A DNA stretch of 5,508 nt from Desulfovibrionales bacterium GWA2_65_9 (GCA_001799475.1 MGTN01000145.1:1-5508), one strand, 5' to 3'; shown: positions 1-5,261, numbered from the stretch's first letter. The notes: generated by a model from the sequence alone, not told the origin. Numbers and translations: made by a program.

Positions 1-202
1 CGGAAGCGGCTCGATCGCCTTCTCCCTGGTTTTCGTAGGCCATGCCCAACTTGAGGTGTTCCTCTGCGGAAAGCGGGTCGTCGTGGACCACGATGCGCGG
101 CAGGGCGCAGCCTGCGGCCAGGGTCGCCAATGCAGCCAGCAGCAGGGCCAGCGGCAGGGGCCGCAATGCGCCTGGGGTCCGGGCGGCTCTTTGATTCTTC
201 AT
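1..202 (-). CDS. TPR-type lipoprotein, N-terminal part (cut by window edge)
   Basis: Only the first 67 codons are present; the gene runs off the left edge. ATG at 202-200 begins a short basic n-region (MKNQRAAR), then a Leu/Ala-rich hydrophobic stretch (about residues 13-30) ending in a lipobox-like LAAGC with Cys32, so a lipoprotein signal peptide is likely. The mature part, from about residue 44, reads PLSAEEHLKLGMAYENQG followed by acidic/Ala-rich residues. That is the typical first helix pair of a tetratricopeptide repeat (L-x-L-G-x-A-Y-E-x-x-G). The start codon overlaps the stop of the C39-like peptidase gene as ATGA, so the two are translationally coupled and probably co-transcribed. 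Inferred role: a TPR scaffold in the envelope working with the peptidase. In related loci TPRs are, as I recall, sometimes fused to the peptidase. The length and number of repeats cannot be judged here. Confidence 0.75.
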   Translation of the reverse strand, partial: MKNQRAARTPGALRPLPLALLLAALATLAAGCALPRIVVHDDPLSAEEHLKLGMAYENQGEGDRAAS

Positions 203-792
203 CTGGTTTCCTTGGGCTCGACCAGCAGGGTCCAGCTTTCGGCGCCGCTCCAGCCGGAGAGGAATTCGCGCCAGGGGATGCTTTGGCCCCGGCGGCGGCC
301 GGAGTTGACCAGCACGCCCTCGGGCCCGTAGCCCACGACCACCATGTAATGAAAGACGCGGATGCCCCCCAGCCCCTCGTCGACCATGACCACCGGGGGA
401 TTGCCGGAGTCCACGGCCGTGACGATGTCTGCGGCCGTGCCGCGGAAGAAGCGGGTGGCGAAGCCGCGCCCGCGCGGGTACAGCGCCAGGTCCAGGCTCA
501 CCGTGCCGCGCAGGTCCTTGCGGAAGATGGCCTGGGCGATGTCCTCGGGAGTCGCCGTGTCTCCATGGTGGTTGAGGACCATGGCCAGGGCCGCTGGGCC
601 GCACTGGTGGTCCTCCTGGGCGTGGAAGGGCACGCCGGCCACAACGGCCCGGCCCTGCGGCGGGGAGAAGTCCAGCGGCAGGCGTGCGGCGCAGGCCGAC
701 AGCCAGAGGCAGAAAAGGCCGGAGAGAACCGCCCGGGCCAGGTGTCGGGCCTGGCTCAGGCGGCTTTCTCCGGGAGCGCGCAGGTCGGTCAA
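199..792 (-). CDS. C39-like cysteine peptidase lipoprotein (PA2778-like)
   Basis: A 197-residue predicted envelope lipoprotein. A hydrophobic segment (about residues 19-33) ends in a lipobox LSAC (Cys34). The mature domain has the papain-like/C39 layout: Gln59 upstream of the catalytic Cys in QEDHQCGPAALAMVL (Cys64 at the start of a helix), His148 in FHYMVVVGY, and Asn163 in VNSG where many C39 peptidases have Asp. The fold suits peptide-bond cleavage or a related transfer reaction outside the cytoplasm; the substrate is unknown. The start is TTG at 792, overlapping the TGA of the PA2779-like gene by 4 nt. I see no convincing Shine-Dalgarno and no in-frame ATG before the signal peptide, so initiation by translational coupling is likely. 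Its stop overlaps the ATG of the TPR lipoprotein gene. Unlike C39 domains of bacteriocin exporters, it has no ABC-transporter part. The family call is firm; whether it is an active protease is less certain. Confidence 0.85.
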   Translation of the reverse strand: MTDLRAPGESRLSQARHLARAVLSGLFCLWLSACAARLPLDFSPPQGRAVVAGVPFHAQEDHQCGPAALAMVLNHHGDTATPEDIAQAIFRKDLRGTVSLDLALYPRGRGFATRFFRGTAADIVTAVDSGNPPVVMVDEGLGGIRVFHYMVVVGYGPEGVLVNSGRRRGQSIPWREFLSGWSGAESWTLLVEPKETR

Positions 793-1187
793 TGGACGCT
801 GACGGTCTTGTTGCTCACCTTGAGGATGACCACCACCAGCAAGACGATGACCAGGAGGACCACGATGAGGCCCAGCCCGTCACCGCCCGCATCCAGGGCG
901 TTCAGCTGCGAGGCCAGGCCGTGCAGCTCCTGGCTCGAGAGCTGGGACAGCTTGCCCGAGATTTCGCTGTCCGTGTAGCCCAGGGCGGACAGCCGGGCCT
1001 TGACGGCTTTGTTCTCCAGCACGTTCTGGATCGAGGCCAGGTCCTGGGCATGGATGCCGGAGCTGTCGGACAGGGACGTCGGGACCATGCCGGCCTCGAC
1101 CCGGGGCACAAACGCCAGTGTCGTCATCAGCATGATCAACAACATGGCGGTGTGGCGCATGAGCGCCGAACTGAAGGATGTCAGCAT
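789..1187 (-). CDS. PA2779-family exported protein with C-terminal membrane anchor
   Basis: A 132-residue protein. The N-terminus is a Met/Leu-rich signal sequence (about residues 8-27) with a plausible cleavage after VEA (Ala32). A soluble amphipathic part follows (about 40-98, with AVKARLSALGYTDSEIS, then a helix ending LASQLNALDAGG). A very hydrophobic Val/Leu/Ile segment (about 105-122) comes next, with a short tail containing Lys123 and Lys127. This layout, and its place directly before a C39-like peptidase gene, match the PA2779 family (function unknown). The start ATG at 1187 has AGGAG at 1194-1198 with a 6-nt spacer. It is the first gene of the overlapping three-gene unit, and its TGA overlaps the next start. 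The Gly101-Gly102 pair just before the membrane segment recalls tripartite C-terminal processing signals, so it could be a substrate of the neighbouring peptidase (inference). It has no cysteines. Confidence 0.8.
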   Translation of the reverse strand: MLTSFSSALMRHTAMLLIMLMTTLAFVPRVEAGMVPTSLSDSSGIHAQDLASIQNVLENKAVKARLSALGYTDSEISGKLSQLSSQELHGLASQLNALDAGGDGLGLIVVLLVIVLLVVVILKVSNKTVSVH

Positions 1188-1234
1188 CTCATTCTCCTGT
1201 GTTTATTGCAGGTTGAAAACATTTGCCGGTCGCA

Positions 1235-1256
1235 GGCGCTTGGGGGAGCTTGCGCC
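1235..1256 (-). other. Small inverted repeat in the leader of the PA2779-like gene
   Basis: GGCGC (1235-1239) and GCGCC (1252-1256) form a 5-bp stem around a 12-nt loop, about 50 nt before the start of the PA2779-like gene. It may fold in the leader RNA, but a stem this short is common by chance in GC-rich DNA. I find no convincing sigma-70 or sigma-54 promoter in 1200-1360, although a promoter for the envelope unit is expected there. Confidence 0.2.
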
Positions 1257-1359
1257 AGCCAGCCGCTGTGTCTGCCCACTCAAACGCATTCTTACCCCAC
1301 AGGGACGGTGAGTGCAACTCTCTCAGGATATTATTGTCGGCAATCTATGGTGCATAGGT

Positions 1360-1386
1360 AAAAGCGGTGTTGCGTTTCCGCAGCAC
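1360..1386 (-). terminator. Probable intrinsic terminator after the DUF1566 gene
   Basis: In the minus-strand RNA, GTGCTGCG and CGCAACAC (1386-1367) form an 8-bp stem with one C/A mismatch, closed by a GAAA tetraloop. CGC and then TTTT (1363-1360) follow. It lies about 40 nt beyond the DUF1566 stop and before the leader of the PA2779-like gene, so it fits the boundary between the two transcription units. The T-run is short, so efficiency is uncertain. Confidence 0.45.
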
Positions 1387-1423
1387 TTTGCCGGGCTCTG
1401 GCTTGTCCCCCCGCGCTTTGGCC

Positions 1424-2332
1424 TCACTCCCGCACGGGCCAGACGTGGAACTCGCGGCCCGGTTTGAAGCCCACGCCCACAGCGCCCTTCTGCGCGTAGA
1501 GCACATAGGCCCAGGCCGGATCAAAGCCGCTGGTGGTGCTGGACCAGAAGCCCTCTGCCCCCAAGGCCACGGGCATGGTCAGCCCTGTCAGGCCTGTCAA
1601 TTCCAGGGGCAGGGCCGGGTTGGCGCGGTCCGCATCCACCAGGGACTCCAGCTCGTCGATGTCCGGCAGCCGCCAGCCCGGACCGATGGACCGGGCCAGC
1701 CCCGCAGCTTCCTCCCAGGTCGCCACCCGGCCGGGCAGGTGCTCGGGCTCAAGCCAGCACAGGCCCGTGAGGCGGTCGAGGACACCCTGGCCGGTCGGGT
1801 GGCTGCCGGGCTCGAAACGTGGCGAAGGCCAGGGCAGGCCTGCGCGCAGGTCGGCGTCCTGGCCGCTGCCAAGGCAGGGCATGGCCCGGCCTGAGACGTC
1901 GAAGCAGGTGGTCTGCCCGGTCTGCGGCAGGACCGCGCTTTCTCCGCGCACGGGCCAGAGCAGGCGGAACTCGTCCTTGCGGCTGTAGAACATGCGCCCG
2001 CCCTCCAGGTGGACGTTCCAGGCGTAGGCCGTTTGCCCGGCCTTGGTGCTGGAGGTCCAGTACCAGCCCAGGAACACGTCGCGGAAGGGATGGCCGGGGG
2101 GCAGGGCGGGCTGCTTCGCACCGGGGTCGATGAGCGAGCGCAGTTCGCGCCGGTTGGGCAGGCGCCAGTCGCCGTGGCCGAGAAAGCGCTCGCGGTTCAG
2201 GCGCGTCACGGCGTCGAGGGCGTCGGGCCAGGACAGCGGGAAGCCCAGCGGGTTGGCCGTGCGCGTCCAGACGAGCCCGGTCTCGACATCCTGGACCAGC
2301 TCCTGGCCGTGCTGCTGGAAGCGTTGCGTCAT
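1424..2332 (-). CDS. Protein with two DUF1566 (Lcl C-terminal-like) domains
   Basis: A 302-residue protein, function unknown. It is an internal duplication of the DUF1566 module. Copy 1 (about residues 12-130) has TGLVW, GDWRLPNRREL, WTSST and LWPVR. Copy 2 (about 183-302) has TGLCW, GWRLPDIDELESLVD, WSSTT and VWPVR. The linker contains TGQTTCFDVSGRAMPC and WPSPRF, phrases typical of multi-copy DUF1566 proteins. I see no signal peptide or membrane segment, so a cytoplasmic location is likely from this start, although family members are often surface or exported. ATG at 2332 was chosen because it is preceded by GAGG about 5 nt upstream. The frame stays open further upstream to 2464, but that would run into the gltX coding region and through an intercistronic hairpin. 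It lies 74 nt downstream of gltX and is probably co-transcribed with it. Confidence 0.85.
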   Translation of the reverse strand: MTQRFQQHGQELVQDVETGLVWTRTANPLGFPLSWPDALDAVTRLNRERFLGHGDWRLPNRRELRSLIDPGAKQPALPPGHPFRDVFLGWYWTSSTKAGQTAYAWNVHLEGGRMFYSRKDEFRLLWPVRGESAVLPQTGQTTCFDVSGRAMPCLGSGQDADLRAGLPWPSPRFEPGSHPTGQGVLDRLTGLCWLEPEHLPGRVATWEEAAGLARSIGPGWRLPDIDELESLVDADRANPALPLELTGLTGLTMPVALGAEGFWSSTTSGFDPAWAYVLYAQKGAVGVGFKPGREFHVWPVRE

Positions 2333-2358
2333 GGCCGCCTCGTCGCCCAAAGGAGATT

Positions 2359-2382
2359 CCAGAGGGCCTTGAGGCCCTTTGG
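2359..2382. other. Intercistronic hairpin between gltX and the DUF1566 gene
   Basis: CCAGAGGGCC (2359-2368) and GGCCCTTTGG (2373-2382) form a 10-bp stem with one imperfect pair (A/C on the minus-strand RNA) and a 4-nt loop. It lies between the gltX stop and the DUF1566 start. No T-run follows in the transcribed direction, so it is more likely an RNA-stability or attenuation element than a complete terminator. Confidence 0.45.
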
Positions 2383-2406
2383 CCGCCGGGGGCAAATCTC
2401 TTCGTC

Positions 2407-3831
2407 TTACAACGTCAGCGCCCGCTTGATGCGCGCCAAGGCTTCGGTCTTGCCGAGCACGCACATGGTCTCGAACAGGCCAGGGCTGGCGGTTTTGCCG
2501 GTGAGCGCCACGCGCAGGGGCTGGGCCACGGCCTTGAACTTCAGCCCGCGCGCGTCCAGGAAGGCCTGGGTGGCGGCCTCCAGGGCCTTGTGGTCGGCGT
2601 AGTCGCCGCCATCTGAAAGGGCCTCATAGGTGGGCAGCAGGTCGGCGAGCAGCTGGCGCGCCTCGGGCCCGAGCTGGTCGGCCACGGCCTTCGCGTCGTA
2701 GGCCAGCTGGTCCGTGGGCACCAGGAAGAAGCGGGCCATGTCGGCCATCTCCACGAGGGTCTTGGCGCGCGGCTGGAGCAGGGGCATGATGCTGGCGAGG
2801 TAGCTGGGGTCGAGGTTCAGGCCCGTGGTGCCGCCCGCAGCGGCCAGGTATTCCGGCAGGAGCGCGGCCAGGCGCTCGGGCGTGGACTGCTTGATGTAGT
2901 GGGCGTTCAGCCACTCCAGCTTCTTGATGTCAAAGACCGAGGGCGAGTTGCCCAGGTTGCCGGCCGGGAAGAGCTTCACCAGCTCCTCGCGGCTGAAGAT
3001 CTCCTGGTCGCCGCAGGCCCAGCCCAGCCGCGCCAGGTAGTTGACCAGGGCCTCGGGCAGGTAGCCCATGGTCTTGTACTCCATCACCGAGAGCGCGCCG
3101 TGGCGCTTGGAGAGCTTGGCCTTGTCCGGGCCCAGGATCATGGGCACGTGGCCGAACTTCGGCACGTCCCAGCCAAAGGCTTGGTACAGCAGGATTTGCT
3201 TCGGGGTGTTGGCCACGTGGTCGTCGCCGCGCAGCACCGTGGTCACGCCCATGTCGTGGTCGTCCACCACCACGGCCAGATTGTATGTGGGCGCGCCGTC
3301 GCTACGGCGCAGGATCATGTCGTCGAGCTCACTGTTCTGCACGGCGGTCGGTCCCTTGACCATGTCTTGAAAGGCCGTGACGCCGTCCTGGGGCCCCTTG
3401 ATGCGCACCACCCTGCCCGGTCCGGGTCCGAGCTTGGCCTCGCGGCAGCGGCCGTCGTACTTGGGCTTCTTGCCTTCGGCCCGGGCCTTCTCGCGCATGG
3501 CCTCGACCTCGTCCGGGGTGCATTGGCACCAGTAGGCGTGGCCGGTTTCGAGCAGCCGGTCGATGTGGCTGTTGTAGAGGTCGAAGCGCTGGCTCTGGAA
3601 CACGGCGGTGCCTTCGGCGGCCAGATCGAGCCAGGCCATGGCCTGGATGATGGCGTCCGTGGCTTCGTTCGTGCTGCGCTCGCGGTCCGTGTCCTCCACG
3701 CGCAGCAGAAATGTGCCGCCCTCGCTCTTGGCCAAAAGCCAGCTGAACAGCGCGGTGCGCGCGCCGCCGATGTGCAGGTAGCCCGTGGGGCTGGGCGCGA
3801 AGCGGGTGACGATGGTCTGCGCGGGGGTCAT
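2407..3831 (-). CDS. gltX: Glutamyl-tRNA synthetase
   Basis: A class I aminoacyl-tRNA synthetase of 474 residues, close to the usual bacterial length. It attaches glutamate to tRNA-Glu (or also tRNA-Gln if non-discriminating) in the cytoplasm, using ATP. The N-terminal Rossmann fold carries RFAPSPTGYLHIGGARTAL (HIGH-type motif at 20-23) and RVEDTDRER (44-52). A zinc site is visible as Cys102-x-Cys104, then Tyr125 and Cys129 in KYDGRC, with the spacing of the E. coli enzyme. RGDDHVANTPKQ (201-212) and the KMSKS-equivalent KLSKRHG (239-245) complete the active site. FDIKKLEWLNAHYI and the C-terminal helical part form the anticodon-binding region. ATG at 3831 has AGGAG at 3842-3846, about 10 nt upstream. 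No promoter is evident in the 77-nt gap after the nifU-like gene, so co-transcription with it is likely. The gene looks intact. Discriminating versus non-discriminating specificity cannot be decided from this window. Confidence 0.97.
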   Translation of the reverse strand: MTPAQTIVTRFAPSPTGYLHIGGARTALFSWLLAKSEGGTFLLRVEDTDRERSTNEATDAIIQAMAWLDLAAEGTAVFQSQRFDLYNSHIDRLLETGHAYWCQCTPDEVEAMREKARAEGKKPKYDGRCREAKLGPGPGRVVRIKGPQDGVTAFQDMVKGPTAVQNSELDDMILRRSDGAPTYNLAVVVDDHDMGVTTVLRGDDHVANTPKQILLYQAFGWDVPKFGHVPMILGPDKAKLSKRHGALSVMEYKTMGYLPEALVNYLARLGWACGDQEIFSREELVKLFPAGNLGNSPSVFDIKKLEWLNAHYIKQSTPERLAALLPEYLAAAGGTTGLNLDPSYLASIMPLLQPRAKTLVEMADMARFFLVPTDQLAYDAKAVADQLGPEARQLLADLLPTYEALSDGGDYADHKALEAATQAFLDARGLKFKAVAQPLRVALTGKTASPGLFETMCVLGKTEALARIKRALTL

Positions 3832-3908
3832 TCTGGTGCGTCTCCTGATGGGTATTGGCTGGGGAGCCCGGGCTTGGGGCTGTGAAGGGTGCGTGCGCGG
3901 GGCAGGGG

Positions 3909-4130
3909 TCAGGCCTCTTCCACGGCCTTGATGCCGCGCACTTCGCGCAGCACGATGCGCTCCACACTGTTACGCAGGGTCTGCTGCGACATGGGGCAGG
4001 TCTTGCAGCGGCCGGTGAGCCGGACCTTGACGATGCCCTTGTCCGTGACCTCCACCAGTTCGACGTCGCCGCCGTCGGCCTGGAGCATGGGCCGCACCTT
4101 GGCCAGGGCGGCTTCGACTTTCTCGCGCAT
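3909..4130 (-). CDS. NifU C-terminal-domain Fe-S scaffold protein
   Basis: A 73-residue stand-alone NifU-like (Nfu-type) domain. It starts MREKVEAALAKVRPMLQADGGDVELVEV, the standard family opening, and carries the [4Fe-4S]-binding motif CKTCPMS (Cys42, Cys45) followed by the helix QQTLRNSVERIVLREV. Known role of the family: carrying or delivering an iron-sulfur cluster to apo-proteins in the cytoplasm. Without the N-terminal IscU-like domain of true NifU, it is a general Fe-S carrier rather than proof of nitrogen fixation. ATG at 4130 is chosen because a purine-rich AGGGGG (4140-4145) sits 9 nt upstream. An in-frame TTG at 4148 would only add RGNQP and would place that Shine-Dalgarno inside the gene. 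It is the first gene before gltX. Confidence 0.92.
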   Translation of the reverse strand: MREKVEAALAKVRPMLQADGGDVELVEVTDKGIVKVRLTGRCKTCPMSQQTLRNSVERIVLREVRGIKAVEEA

Positions 4131-4160
4131 GGGCTGATTCCCCCTCAAATGATGGGCGCA

Positions 4161-4189
4161 GAACTACGGGCTTTGGCGCGGGCTGTCAA
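4161..4189 (-). promoter_or_regulatory. Possible sigma-70 promoter for the nifU-like/gltX unit
   Basis: On the minus strand a perfect TTGACA (4189-4184) is followed 17 bp later by TAGTTC (4166-4161). The -35 matches consensus fully, but the -10 matches only at its first two bases. A transcript would begin near 4154, giving a short leader that contains the Shine-Dalgarno of the nifU-like gene. The -35 lies inside the first of three tandem repeats. The position is sensible, but the weak -10 keeps confidence modest. Confidence 0.35.
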
Positions 4190-4215
4190 CGCGGGCTGTC
4201 AGCGCGGCTGTCAAC
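4178..4215. repeat. Three tandem 12-13 bp repeats (GCGGGCTGTCAAC-type)
   Basis: Units GCGGGCTGTCAAC (4178-4190), GCGGGCTGTCAGC (4191-4203) and GCGGCTGTCAAC (4204-4215) lie head to tail between the NifX-like and nifU-like genes. Read on the minus strand, each carries TTGACA or CTGACA, 12 to 13 bp apart. They could be a local slippage product or repeated binding sites in the promoter region of the nifU-like gene. Confidence 0.7.
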
Positions 4216-4226
4216 ACGGGCCTGTG

Positions 4227-4254
4227 GCAGTCAGGGGCTCTGCCCCTGCACTGC
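4227..4254 (-). terminator. Strong hairpin after the NifX-like gene, possible terminator
   Basis: A perfect 7-bp stem CAGGGGC/GCCCCTG (4232-4238 and 4242-4248) with a 3-nt loop is extended by GCAGT/ACTGC (4227-4231 and 4250-4254), with one bulged C at 4249. That gives 12 bp in all. It lies about 43 nt downstream of the NifX-like stop and before the putative promoter of the next unit, as expected for a transcript end. No T-run follows on the minus strand, so it may act with another factor or only protect the mRNA 3' end. Confidence 0.45.
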
Positions 4255-4296
4255 GGCGAGAAGGCGGGCCTCCGGCGGCTCTCGTGCCGCTCCGTG

Positions 4297-4674
4297 CTAA
4301 TTGTGGCCGTGGTGGCACTCGTGGCCAGCGCCGTGCTCCATGCACAAAATCTGCTTGTCCGCGAGCTTTCCGTCCTTCCAGTCCTGCAGGGCCGCGTCCA
4401 CCGGGCCGGAAGCGCCACGGATGACCTTGATGCCGGCCTGGCCCAGGCGCACCACCGCGCCCTCGCCCATGTTCCCGGCGATGAGCATCGTGACACCCAT
4501 GTCCACCAGGGTCGGGATGAGGTTCGACTTGCAGCCGCATGCCGGGGGCGGGGTGAAGCTCTCGCTCGCGGTCACGGCCTTGTTCTCGTCCAGGCTGTAG
4601 ATGGTGAAGGACTCGCAGTGGCCGAAGTGTTCGTCGACGGTTCCGGAGCGGGTGGGAATGGCGATCTTGGTCAT
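4297..4674 (-). CDS. NifX/NifB-type dinitrogenase Fe-Mo cofactor domain protein
   Basis: A 125-residue cytoplasmic protein of the NifX/NifB C-terminal family (PF02579 type). It opens MTKIAIPTRSGTVDEHFGHCESFTIY, with the family signature DEHFGHC (14-20). A CGC pair follows (46-48), then the core LVDMGVTMLIAGNMGEGAVVRLGQAGI and the helix VDAALQDWKDGKL. The tail from Cys111 (CMEHGAGHECHHGHN) holds two Cys and five His, an apparent metal-binding extension. Family members bind or carry metal clusters (Fe-Mo or Fe-S type precursors). No nitrogenase gene is seen here, so a role in other metal or Fe-S handling is more likely (inference). ATG at 4674 has GGGAG 6 nt upstream. It follows the DUF134 gene by 30 nt and is almost certainly in its operon. 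Orange-protein-type members of this family are known in sulfate reducers, but this one cannot be equated with them from sequence alone. Confidence 0.92.
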   Translation of the reverse strand: MTKIAIPTRSGTVDEHFGHCESFTIYSLDENKAVTASESFTPPPACGCKSNLIPTLVDMGVTMLIAGNMGEGAVVRLGQAGIKVIRGASGPVDAALQDWKDGKLADKQILCMEHGAGHECHHGHN

Positions 4675-4704
4675 GGGTGACTCCCTTGGGTTAGGCGTTG
4701 GGGG

Positions 4705-5211
4705 TTAGTCGTTTGGGGTGCTCTGGGCGGAGCAGCAGGCTTCTGCGCTCGCGCAGTCTTCGCTGCGGAAATCCGGACCCGGACAGCCGCAGCGCTGGAC
4801 GTTGGGACCGCCGCAGGCCGGGCAGGCGTCGGGCCGGCCGGTTCTGCAGGGCTCTTCCCAGGCGTGGCCGCACCCGGCGCAGGCAAAGGGCCGCAGCGTG
4901 GGCAGAAGCGCAGCCTCGGCCTCGGGCACGCCGATGTTCAGGTCAATGCGCAGGATGAGCCCCTGCACCAGGGCGCTGGCGACTTTCCTCCGCGCAGCCT
5001 CGATGGTCCGGCCAAAGGTCTGGCGCGAGACGCCCATGCGCCCGGCGGCCTCCTCCTGGTACAGGCCTTCGAAGTCCGCCAGGCGGATGGCCTCGTACTC
5101 GTCGAGGGCCAGCACCACCTCGTCCACAGCGGATGCGGGCGTGCCCATGGGCTTGAACATCTTGCAGGCCGGTTGGCCTGCGATCCTCCGGCAGCATTTT
5201 GGTCGCGGCAT
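4705..5211 (-). CDS. DUF134 family DNA-binding protein with Cys-rich C-terminus
   Basis: A 168-residue protein. The opening MPRPKCCRRIAG with MFKPMG, then VVLALDEYEAIRLADFEGLYQEEAAGRMGVSRQTFGRTIEAARRKVASAL (as pieces over 32-81), is the DUF134 signature. The QEEAAGRMGVSRQTFGRTIE part is a helix-turn-helix resembling sigma-70 region 4. An added C-terminal part has CAGCGHAW (Cys111, Cys114) and CPACGG (Cys130, Cys133), a zinc-ribbon arrangement, and six further Cys (122, 141, 143, 153, 159, 160). Inferred role: a transcription regulator that senses metal or redox state and probably controls its own operon through the palindrome at 5237-5254. ATG at 5211 is chosen because GGAGGG lies 5 nt upstream and the family consensus begins exactly here. 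The open frame continues to 5349, but that would cross the promoter. Confidence 0.92.
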   Translation of the reverse strand: MPRPKCCRRIAGQPACKMFKPMGTPASAVDEVVLALDEYEAIRLADFEGLYQEEAAGRMGVSRQTFGRTIEAARRKVASALVQGLILRIDLNIGVPEAEAALLPTLRPFACAGCGHAWEEPCRTGRPDACPACGGPNVQRCGCPGPDFRSEDCASAEACCSAQSTPND

Positions 5212-5216
5212 GGGAG

Positions 5217-5222
5217 CCCTCC
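5217..5222 (-). promoter_or_regulatory. Ribosome binding site that fixes the DUF134 start
   Basis: GGAGGG on the minus strand lies 5 nt before the ATG at 5211. It decides for the short form of the protein over the upstream-extended frame, and it falls about 10 nt after the predicted transcription start. Confidence 0.75.
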
Positions 5223-5232
5223 GTGCGAGGGC

Positions 5233-5261
5233 AAGATATGGGCATATGCCCATAATGTCAA
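5233..5261 (-). promoter_or_regulatory. Sigma-70 promoter of the DUF134-NifX unit
   Basis: On the minus strand TTGACA (5261-5256), a spacer of exactly 17 bp, and TATCTT (5238-5233). The -35 is perfect and the -10 matches TATAAT in four of six positions. Transcription would start near 5226, leaving a leader of about 15 nt that already contains the Shine-Dalgarno. The spacer is filled by the palindrome described separately. Confidence 0.75.
5237..5254. promoter_or_regulatory. 18-bp perfect palindromic operator in the promoter spacer
   Basis: TATGGGCATATGCCCATA is a perfect dyad centred between 5245 and 5246. It fills the -35/-10 spacer and overlaps the first two bases of the -10. A dimeric protein bound here would block RNA polymerase, so repression, quite possibly autoregulation by the DUF134 protein, is the natural reading. 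The symmetry and position are seen directly; which protein binds is inferred. Confidence 0.75.

Noticed and set aside
130..978. Long plus-strand open frame (282 codons)
   Set aside because: It lies opposite the C39-like and PA2779-like genes, whose motifs are clear. Its product is low-complexity Gly/Ala/Arg/His with no family features, as expected for antisense frames in GC-rich DNA.
1345..1357. CTATG-GTG-CATAG inverted repeat before the PA2779-like unit
   Set aside because: The arms are only 5 bp and no acceptable -35/-10 pair lies next to it, so it was not called an operator.
2333..2464. N-terminal extension of the DUF1566 protein
   Set aside because: It overlaps the end of gltX and the intercistronic hairpin, and its residues do not resemble the family. 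ATG at 2332 has its own GAGG.
3865..3874. AGCCCGGGCT palindrome before gltX
   Set aside because: A 10-bp GC-rich palindrome is expected by chance here, and it has neither a promoter nor a T-run beside it.
2899..3885. Long plus-strand open frame (328 codons) opposite gltX
   Set aside because: It is fully antisense to a conserved gltX, with a repetitive Gly/His/Val/Ala-rich product and no recognisable domain.
4297..5211. Evidence for a nitrogen-fixation cluster
   Set aside because: NifX-like and NifU-domain proteins are common without nitrogenase. No nifHDK, nifE, nifN or nifB is visible, so the names alone do not support nitrogen fixation.
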